NCBI GenBank assembly: GCA_001579985.1
Contig: LRSR01014029.1
Coordinates: 18,272 to 82,271 of the forward strand
Direction of reading: 5' to 3'
Length of the DNA: 64,000 nucleotides
Origin: Hypsibius dujardini
Lineage: Eukaryota > Tardigrada > Eutardigrada > Parachela > Hypsibiidae
Part shown: piece by piece, positions 12,501 to 20,244 of the stretch
How the letters are laid out: each line of letters starts with the position of its first letter
Numbering within the stretch: the stretch's first letter is position 1
Notes under the pieces: generated by a model
Told to the model about the DNA's origin: nothing
What the model saw: the letters and a program-made list of their open reading frames with translations, nothing else
Database searches by the model: none
Program-made: the position numbers and the translations under genes

Positions 12501-13337
12501 CAGCGCTGCAGCAAAATTCATAAGCATCCCGTTAAGCTCGCTGAAGATTGGTGCAGCAGTCGGATAGACAGACTGATCATTGTCCAGCTGTAACACTCCC
12601 CCTTCGACCGAAATGGATATGTTCCACCTCTCGGTGCCCCACGTGTCGGGATCAAACACAAAGAGTTCCCCGTCTGATGGTGCCATAACGAGCGCTCCAC
12701 TCTCACTGAACTCCGAGATGAACTTCATGTGATCCTGCCTTTTGAATCTCCAGATCGGCGCATCGTCCGCGTCCACAAAACCGCCGCACTGATTGGTATT
12801 GACAGTGACGGTTTCGGTGAAGACTGTATTATTGTTTGCGCGGTTGCAGGAGAAGCCTACGATGGGGTTGTACCTGCAGGGCGCGAGATATGCGTTCTGC
12901 AAAAAGTCTTTCCCACTGCCTGACATTTGGATCATGCAAGGACCGTAATTTGGATTGAGGCATGACGGCACAGCGCTATTCTCGTCGTCGATCCCTGTCA
13001 TGTATTGTACCGACAGAACTGCATGGGTGGACGAGCCGACAAGCATGCCGACCGGGTCGTGAGTCGGGATGTTACAGCTGTTAGAAGGCATATTGACCAG
13101 ACCGGGCATGTAAGGATTGTGCCGTAGGTATTCAATGCTCGCGGTGTACCACGTGTTCTCTGATCGTCGGCAGCATACATATCCCCATACCAGTTCATTA
13201 CCCCCCGAATCTTGATCAGTGAGTCGAGAATAACCTGGAATCGGCTTTAGCTGTTCGTTCTTTGATAACAAGCATGGTAGTGACGACTGGACGTCGCTGC
13301 AACCGAAGACTAGAAGGATCATCGTCAATAGGATCAT
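3504..13337 (-). CDS. Adhesion G-protein-coupled receptor, copy A: novel N-term + cadherin + HormR-like + GAIN/GPS + 7TM (8 exons)
   Basis: Exons, 5' to 3' on the minus strand: 13337-12441, 10823-10313, 7176-6403, 5750-5524, 5416-5139, 4585-4229, 4152-4052, 3835-3504; phases join throughout, 1158 aa. Order: signal peptide (MILLTMILLVFG); about 280 residues of Cys-containing extracellular sequence I do not recognise; a cadherin-type module with the calcium-linker motif DENDRPPVF (exon 2); a HormR-like Cys/Trp stretch (GCPAERK, HWRP, FCPKPDFRRLC) leading into a GAIN domain (exons 3-4); a canonical GPS (CVFWNTT, CQCNHL-TSFAIL) with predicted self-cleavage after Leu847 exposing the TSFAILVD tethered agonist; then seven helices, with CWLH in loop 2 and GTQGFGIFAVHVYG in TM7. 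A receptor at the cell surface is inferred; the ligand is unknown. An upstream in-frame ATG at 13379 would add 14 residues, but copy B supports 13337. Confidence 0.9.
4657..5109. mobile_element. Inverted-repeat (MITE-like) element in GPCR A intron 5
   Basis: The left end reads GTTTGACTACCAGGGGGTAG, then CTCCTTCGTGGCGCCCCCTGA. The right end, read inverted, has GTTTGGACTACAAGGGAGTGG and GGAGGGGGCGCCCCTGA. There is no coding capacity between them (AT-rich middle). Intron 5 is 553 bp here, and removing the element leaves about 100 bp. The homologous intron of copy B carries a different element. Confidence 0.6.
7177..10312. other. GPCR A intron 2 (about 3.1 kb)
   Basis: No gene recognised. It contains a short inverted repeat (CAGCTATGGGAAGGTT near 8802, complement of AACCTTGCCATAGCTG near 8901) with a loop of roughly 85 bp. 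It also contains a stretch at 8460-8690 rich in GGAATGGG/GGATGGGG motifs that partly pair with CCATCCC motifs. Open frames inside are short and unsupported. Confidence 0.35.
10824..12440. other. GPCR A intron 1 (about 1.6 kb)
   Basis: No gene recognised. It contains homopolymer runs (G near 11731, C near 11771). The candidate open frames here overlap antisense to each other and are treated as noise. Confidence 0.35.
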
Positions 13338-13379
13338 CTTCTTGATGATATCTCGAGCGTCAGTAAACACATGTTGCAC

Positions 13380-14911
13380 ATATGAACATGTTTAGATTTA
13401 TATACTAGTACTAGTATATCATATATATGAATATGTCTAGGTCTATACAGTGTATATATGCGCCATTCAGTTGGAGCAAAAAATTCGATTCGATCGAACG
13501 ACACGAAACAATAATCTTGCACTATCGTAGGTAAACTGGGATCAACATCTTGAATAAATATGTACGAGAGCAAAACAATGCCATTGTGTAAGCATATATT
13601 GACCTTCACACTTGATTCTGCTTCGTGATGTTTCAGATACCGGTAGCAATGTAAGCATTTCCCTTATTGTAGTTAGTCCACTGTACCCACATGAACCATA
13701 AAGTGAATCGGAGTGGACGCCCTCTTACGAGTCCCCGTGACGCGATAACCACAAATAGTATAGAGAAAATGTTTCCCCACGAGACTACAAGTCTAGGGAT
13801 GCTCGTCTAGCTTCTCGTCCAAGTACGTGGAGTCCATTTATTTGCAGAACTCTCGAATCCAAACAACTGTCGTGGATCATGATTTCTATGAATTTTTGAA
13901 ACTCAAAACCGATGAAATTCCGAGAATTTAAGTAATCGACGAATTTAAATTAAATCAAGACTGCATAGTTGTTTTGTTAACTTCTGATCCGCAAATAATT
14001 GACTGGTTAATTTAAAAAAAGCTTTGAGATCTTCACCTTGCCAGATTAACTAATCTTCGCTTTTTCAATCGTCCATGAAAATCCAAAATCACTGAAATTT
14101 CTAATTTCTGTCGTTCCATGGATTTACTTGTACTTCCAATAGAATTACTAAGCCAATCCAATCCAAATGAGTGTAAACCTTAGACTACCCATCCCCAGCC
14201 ATCTCCGGCAGACAGACAGACACACAGACAGACACACAGACAGACCTTGACATTTATCCAAAAAAAGTCTAGTTCGCGGTGAATCGGAGTTTTAGCGCAT
14301 TAAAGTTTAGAACTCAGGCTTTTTCACTTACTGTAGTTTACTAACAGCCGGTGTAACAGACTGACAACGTGTATACACATTGCCGCTCTGACAAACCAGC
14401 GCTCCGCACTAGGTGTCCATTGACCGCAAGCTATTTCTATGTTACGCCGATCGCAACAATCATTTCACATACATTGTATGTCGTTACTTTTATGACTGAA
14501 GCATGGCGTGAATTGTCTAAGAGAAGGTGTATGTGCAAGAATCGGCCTACTGCTGTAATTGTAAACTTCGCAAGACCACCTGCAAACTCCTGCGTATAGA
14601 ATCGTCTTAACTCTTCTCGTGCAGTTGTGCAACTGCAGCAATAGTTTAAAAGCCAAATTTCCCATCTATTGCGATGTTCGATTACTATTTGTCCTTAAGA
14701 AAGCTGAACGATACGGACTTCTCGGTGTGTTGCACAAGCACGCACTTGATCGCCGGTTCCGGTATAACAAAACAAAGTAAATTCTAAATTAAGTAACTGA
14801 CGCGACATGGTCGAAACAAACCAAAACATGTGTTAAAGTTAAAAACAGCTGAGAGGTTGAGTACGAAAAGAACACCAACCATCTTTCAATACTTTTCGCG
14901 AGAACCAAACT
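13380..14911. promoter_or_regulatory. Divergent intergenic region between GPCR A and glycine-rich gene 1
   Basis: About 1.5 kb between two head-to-head 5' ends, so it should hold both promoters. A TA-rich stretch (TATACTAGTACTAGTATATC) lies at about 13400, just upstream of the GPCR start. A CAGACAGACACA microsatellite is at 14210-14245. The part from about 14340 to 14911 is clearly homologous to 29890-30390 upstream of the intact glycine-rich gene. No specific promoter element was identified. Confidence 0.4.
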
Positions 14912-15258
14912 ATGAAGGTCTCCTTGTATGCAGTTGCGGCTTCAGTCTATACTGGACCGTTTCTGACGATTCAGTCAATCCTGGGGTTTAACGGGCCAAT
15001 CAGTTTGATGGCTGTGAATTATCTCTTCATTTCGGCGTGGTAAACATGCGGAAGTTTCGAAGAGCTACAGAGCTTGTCCCTGGGCTACTCCTTCAGCTCA
15101 CAATAGAGCTCCACAAGCAAAACGGATGCTGGTGATGAAGATGTTGGTTGTTAGTTTTACCTGGTTCTAGACCGTTTTCCGCTTGGATGACGGATGACGG
15201 AAATCACGTTTGCAGCATACAGTTGATTTTGCCATGCGGCGAGAAGATTCACTCCCGA

Positions 15259-16362
15259 TCATAGCTGTTTATGCGCAATCATGAAAGCATGCAACTGTAA
15301 GGCTTTTTCTCTGTCCAATCCAGCTATCAGGTAATCGCATTCCGATAAATCTACTTTAGGCCTGCACAGTCTAGCCGCCACAACAAAATGAAGAAAGGAA
15401 GGTCGTCCATCGGTTAACTTCTGTAGGGCAATTTCCATCCACAAATTTGCGTAAACACTTCTTACGCGGACAAAACAGTCGTCACAGGCAGTGAAAAACC
15501 AGTTAATCCCAAAGATGTGACCTTTCAAGTTGTTCTTCCCCGAGCATTTTTCGTGAAACTTACTACCGCAGAAATCGTAGTTGACTTTTCCGTCAAAAAA
15601 TTCAAAACTGGCTTGACAACTAGGACAATTGATGTTTTTCGTGGGCTCAGGTTTTGGAGTCACGTCAATACACGGCACCCAGTCCTTAAAGTTTTCCGCT
15701 TTAACGCTCAAATGTCCAGTTAGAAGCCTCTTTTCGTTCTCATTGAAAAAGCGGAGCTGCATGATGTAAACTGATTTTTCCCCGCCAGCGGTCTTCCCAC
15801 CGACACTTGGTGGGGCTGTAAAATATCGACTTACCATGGTTTCCACGATGGCGGACTGCAGCAGTGTTAGAACAGTTTCCTCTTTCTCGTATTGAGCCGC
15901 GTAGAACGATATGAATTCATTAAGTAGAGAGCGAGGGTCATGGTAAGTTGAGGTGTCGCGAACTAATCGATTGCTGTTAGGATGAGGTTTGCGCTGCTTA
16001 TAGGAAGGTGCAGCACTTGTGGCAAAGTTTATGAAAGGTCCCCGGTACGTGTTGTGTGTTTGTAGCAGCTTGTAAAACTCTTCGGCGACGATATTGACGC
16101 TAGTCAGCAATGGCAGCGAGAATCCGGGCACTGTTTCGTCGTAATCTTCGCGATCTTCTCCGCTCATCAAGATTTCGAATGCCGTATTCACACGTTTCGC
16201 CACCAAATCAGCCACCATTTTGTCGCCTTCATACTTATCGGGATGGTACTGCTTCATCAGCTTTCGACGAGCCTGGATAATCTCCTCTGGAGTGGCATTC
16301 CGTGAGACACCCAACAGGGCGTAATGGTCTTTTGAATTTAAATGCGCCGGAAGGAACTCCAT
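15259..16362 (-). CDS. J-domain (DnaJ-like) protein with a C-terminal Cys/His zinc-binding cluster, single exon
   Basis: One uninterrupted frame. The ATG at 16362 gives 367 aa and starts 12 residues before the J domain; the frame continues upstream to an ATG at 16512 (417 aa) without obvious domain character. The J domain begins KDHYALLGVSRNATPEEII and contains the HPD motif (YHPDKY) needed to stimulate Hsp70 ATPase, then VNTAFEILMSGEDREDYDE. After a roughly 180-residue middle region comes a cluster, CPSC, then FCGSKFHEKC, then ACDDC, resembling a RING/PHD/C1-type zinc fold without matching one exactly. The role is probably as an Hsp70 co-chaperone or adaptor, inferred from the J domain only. 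It is the only clearly intronless gene in the window and lies inside sequence that disrupts another gene, suggesting a relocated or retro-copied gene. Confidence 0.75.
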   Translation of the reverse strand: MEFLPAHLNSKDHYALLGVSRNATPEEIIQARRKLMKQYHPDKYEGDKMVADLVAKRVNTAFEILMSGEDREDYDETVPGFSLPLLTSVNIVAEEFYKLLQTHNTYRGPFINFATSAAPSYKQRKPHPNSNRLVRDTSTYHDPRSLLNEFISFYAAQYEKEETVLTLLQSAIVETMVSRYFTAPPSVGGKTAGGEKSVYIMQLRFFNENEKRLLTGHLSVKAENFKDWVPCIDVTPKPEPTKNINCPSCQASFEFFDGKVNYDFCGSKFHEKCSGKNNLKGHIFGINWFFTACDDCFVRVRSVYANLWMEIALQKLTDGRPSFLHFVVAARLCRPKVDLSECDYLIAGLDREKALQLHAFMIAHKQL

Positions 16363-17008
16363 TCCATATGATAATGTTTCGAACACAGTAAAGGAGCTGC
16401 ACGCGCATTGGATTGGCTGTTTATATGATTGAAATGCCTCGCCTGTCTGTAGCAAACAGCCTGTTACTCGAAAATTTAACTCTTTCTGGTGATAGCCTTG
16501 CTCGTGTTGCATGAGTCAACATTCAACACCAGTAAACAACTTGCAGAAACATCAGTAAATTACATACACAAGATGTGCAAGCAGGTGTGAGAAAGATAAA
16601 AACTTGATAACATCGGAAAATTTAGCGCTAGTATTCATTCCAACAATGGGGATGCTCTACAAACCGATAAAATTCATCTATTTCAAAATGAAATTTTTCC
16701 GGCGACGGTGGCAAGTCCAGTCTATCCTGCCGAATTTGCGCCACAATACGAGCACAGATTCGCAGCAACTTCGGATAGATGAGCCGATCGGCAGTGGCTT
16801 CGTCACTTAAAGCGGTGAAGCTTCCTAGGCAAAACAGAATGAACTACTCGGGTCTGGAAAAAATACAATAATTTTCTGTGTAAGCACTTATTAAGGAGTG
16901 GCGGGAATTTCACCGTTTCATACTCATGATCTCGTGACTTGTAATGGTCCTTGTGATATATCTAATTCCACCATCCTCAACTGTTCTGTAAATCAACAGC
17001 ACATTGTT

Positions 17009-17365
17009 TCAGCCAATCCAACTTTTCCGCTTTTTTGGCCATAATAACTTCGCAAGGCATGTTTCACAGCCACTAGGATAGAACACAGCGTAGCGAATCT
17101 GGTAGTCTAAACCGAATTCAGTCAACCCTTGGAATAAGTTATGATACCGAGGAAACCCATCGGTCATTCTGCACTGTCCACGGAAATCCTGTAGCGGCCA
17201 GGTAAAACGTTGCATGGTTAACCACAGCATCCAATCATACTTGAAACACTGAACAGTCTTTATATGATTAACGCGCCGGAGTTTCGGACAGCTCTTAGAC
17301 AGGTTGCGAAAGGAATGTAGCCAGCACCCAACGTTCTCTTTTGTGTCCGTGACTTGTTCGGTAAG
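17009..17365 (-). pseudogene. Unrecognised ORF fragment, possibly LRR/F-box-like
   Basis: An open frame of about 118 codons, bounded upstream by an in-frame TGA at about 17367 and downstream by TGA at 17009. The upstream part (LSKSCPKLRRVNHIKT) resembles the spacing of leucine-rich repeats in F-box/LRR proteins. The rest (FRGQCRMTDGFPRYHN, YPSGCETCLAKLLW) is not recognised. No start and no matching partner exon were found, so it is either a remnant or one exon of an unseen gene. It lies inside the 3.0 kb insertion. Confidence 0.25.
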
Positions 17366-18858
17366 AATTCAGTACAGGATACCAAGCAAAACTAACAGAA
17401 GGATTTGAGGGACACAAGGTTTTGAGGTATCGATGTTTCGATGCTTCGATAATTTAATTTTTCGATCATTTTCGATTGATATCCTGGGTGATCTATAGCT
17501 CTGTTTCTCTCAGGATTTCCGTTTTTCATCAAAATTCAGGCTGCGTCCCCTACCCCGCTACCTCATGACCCGCTTCGCGGGCGTTCGGAACCCATCAAAC
17601 CTTCCCAAAAACTCCTTACTGAAACCAAACCGATCAATCGCACTACGGAACCACCGTACATAAATTGTGTTTCTATTTTTGTTTTTAGTGAAATGTTTCT
17701 GTAGATACTGTTTAGATCATCGAATCATTAAAACATCGAAACGTCGGAGCAATATGTAAACGTCATAGTATCAATTATCAAGCATTGTACATAGGAATAT
17801 GGAAACGTCGAAAAATCGAAACAGGGGTAAATTCATATCATAATGCTAGGCTTTATAACGTTGGTACCCTGTTCCGGATTATTCCCACTTGTTCTACCAC
17901 TGACATGCTGCGAATCGATGGCAGTTTTAACTGGAAGATGACTTTTCGTGTTTTGACTCTGGCTTGGCAGATTAAATTCGAACAGTATCACGCTTACCGG
18001 TAAGAAATTCCTACTCTTCCTTTCTCGAGAATTACTCAGTCTAGCTGAACGCATGTCTTAAAAAATATTCAGATTAATTAAATGCGTTTCGTTGAAGTGA
18101 TTCAATGTTTAAGCATGTCATTATAAAGAAACTTAATTTAATTTAGTAATCGTGTTTCAAATAAATGGTTACAAAGTCAAATTAAGCAAACGTTTGGACG
18201 AAGACGGATTAATTGAGCTAGCTTAAAAATGTTGCTAAACCAACGAAGCATATGTATGTTCAGAGAGATCCAGTAGAAAAAATTACTAAAAGATGAATAA
18301 ACTAGCGTCTGATAAAACTATGATTTAAAGTAAGTAAAGAAGGTTTAATTGCTAAACAATTTCAATGGTAAAGAGTGTACATAACTAATTGTCTTTTTAA
18401 AAACAAATATGAAGCTACACAAGCGCAAAAAAATCTAGTGAAGTGAGCAGAGCGTACATCTAGTGACATAATTATCTGTAAAGTCATGCGTTACAATTAA
18501 CAAACCACTTTCCACTCAGGCCTTGTCACGGCTGGAGGCGGCGGTGGAGGTAGCTGGGGCGGAGATGGTGGCGGCTACGGCTGAGGATTCTGTGGCGGCG
18601 GAATTGGTCTCGGTCTCGGCTACGGTCTCGGCCTCGGTGGAATTGATCTGGGCTATCCCAATGGTTTGGGCTACGGAGGATTTAACGGTAGATTCGGTTA
18701 CCCATTCCTGGGTGGATACGGAGGATTCGGATATGATATTGAATTTGCTTATGGCTATCCATTGGGCATCGGATTCGGTATGGCATACGGAGGTTTCGGG
18801 GGGGGGATATGGGGGATATGGCGGCGGTGGCGAATGGGGCAGTGGCTTCAAGAAATAG

Positions 18859-19867
18859 GTGCCTCCCCCCTATTGTACTGGAATTTTACCAAATATCGTA
18901 GAAGGCGAGGGGACTAATTTTTTTAATTTTCTACTTTTTTACAATTATATTTTTCGTAGTCATTATATCCCATAAAAAGATTTTGGACTGACATTTCACT
19001 CCACTGCAATGTCTTCAGTCACTTTTGACAGGATGCTGGGTGAAATGAGTTATAACTTATTTGGTGAAGATTTTCTGAAGGGAGACGCAAAATGATTCAG
19101 CTCATTTGTTTAACATGCTAGAATATTGGCGCTGACTTCAAACGTTTACTTCACCCGTGTGTTCCTATGAACTATTTCTTGGCAAAATTTCAAAGGCCGA
19201 AAAACATTGGAAATTTAAATTTGTCCCGATGATGCCTATGAAACCTTTCGATTGTAAAAAAATCTTTAGTTCCCACAATTTTTTACACTACCCTTCTCAT
19301 GGTTCAATGTAAAATCGATTGGCATTAGCAGAATCTTATTTCGACATCGGTCATTCTGTAGCCTAACCGGAAACTTCCAACTCCGAGTGACATTCTAGCA
19401 AGGACCCGTCACCCTGCCCCCGGAATCGAAAAAGTATTACGCTGATGCCAGTCAATTTTTAATTGTAATTACAGTGGAACAGTGTCAAAAGTCGTGTTCC
19501 AATCAAAATCTTTTCAAAAAATTGAAAGGTCAGAATGAAGGAAAGTAAAATCTTCCTTTTTTTCTTTGATTTTGGAATTTTGCCAAAAACAAGTTCTTGA
19601 GACGACCCGGTAAAATACATTTCAAAAATCATCAGTCATATTGGATTAATTCAAAAATAGCAGAGAAATTCTGCATTCCCCCTCTGCAAATCGTTAATTA
19701 AATTACGGTAAAAATTGTGGCAGACTGGAAATTAAAGGGGCGCCCGTTTAACTGATCAACTGCTTTTGGCGCTGAAGCATTCCGTCGTCCAGGTAGTTCG
19801 ATCGATTGTGGTGAAAGTGATAAACTGACACAATCTCTTATTTTATTCTGCAGAGAATAAACGAATA
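18859..19867. other. Downstream region of glycine-rich gene 1, homologous to 31306-32335
   Basis: No gene. It is alignable by eye over its whole length with the region after the intact glycine-rich gene; for example CTGACATTTCACTCCACTGC occurs in both, and the block ends in GAGAATAAACGAATA. It is followed directly by the 3' end of GPCR B, so the duplication junction lies at 19868-19881. Confidence 0.6.
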
Positions 19868-20244
19868 GCGTTTATACTTGGACTTCCTCGTCGGTGCTGA
19901 CGAAGTCTTCCGTGCTTCAATGGCTGTTCATTCTCTCCGCCATCCATCGCACAATGTGGCCAAAATATATTTTTATTTCCGCTATCTTTAATGACGACAA
20001 TCCTACACAGTCGTGTGCGGGTACTGGTTTTCGAGAGCTCCGTAATTTTTCGTCTATATTCTGCAGAATATTCTGTAGCCAATGAAATGATCAACAGCAT
20101 GACAGTTGCAGGATTGGCAGAGTGTGACATTACGGAGTGCTTTAGCGCATCGAGTCGAGCCTTTTTGCACTCTTAAGAGGATGAAGTTGAACTGGTGTGA
20201 GCTCCTTTTTTGTTACGCTCTGAAAACGCATTAGATCAGGTTAA

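Larger units (their letters stand above)
14948..17986. mobile_element. About 3.0 kb insertion interrupting the glycine-rich gene
   Basis: Defined by loss of colinearity with the intact glycine-rich gene. The left junction is GTTGCGGCTTCAGTC/TATACTGG and the right is GAACAGT/ATCACGCTTACC. CAGT occurs at both junctions, so a 4-bp target duplication is possible but not proven. No clear terminal inverted repeats, poly-A tail or transposase were found. It carries the J-domain gene and an LRR-like fragment on the minus strand. Between about 17430 and 17820, CGAAACATCGA-type motifs occur in both orientations. It may be a non-allelic segment rather than an element. Confidence 0.6.
14912..18858 (+). 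pseudogene. Glycine-rich secreted protein, copy 1 (split and broken)
   Basis: This is a decayed relative of the intact gene at 30391-31305. The start (ATG at 14912) and the first signal-peptide codons are present, but homology stops at 14947 and resumes at 17987 with ATCACGCTTACCG, then the GTAAGAAATTCC donor found in the intact copy. The roughly 3.04 kb between is foreign. Exon 2 begins at 18520 after CTCAG. Its Gly/Tyr-rich frame meets a TGA at 18582-18584 where the intact copy has a Gly codon. One extra G in the run near 18798-18806 shifts the frame, so the final GGGWGGGFKK-like ending is read as unrelated residues. Three independent lesions make it non-functional as a full protein. Confidence 0.85.
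3160..19867. repeat. Segmental duplication, unit 1 (adhesion GPCR A + dead glycine-rich gene)
   Basis: It shares gene order, exon sizes and flanking non-coding sequence with unit 2 (19881-32335). The left edge is marked by the shared text CTTCCTCGTCGGTGCT at 3161 and 19883. The right edge is marked by GAGAATAAACGAATA, ending at 19867 here and at 32335 in unit 2. This unit is longer mainly because of a roughly 3.0 kb insertion at 14948-17986. Confidence 0.8.

Noticed and set aside
14948-17986. Classical retrotransposed gene copy as the origin of the insertion
   Set aside because: The J-domain gene is intronless, but no poly-A tract lies at its 3' side and the insert contains other sequence beyond one transcript; left open.
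18516-18858. Ala/Ser/Thr- or Val/Ala/Glu-rich open frames at the glycine-rich pseudogene
   Set aside because: Off-frame or antisense readings of Gly codons; the intact paralogue fixes the true frame.
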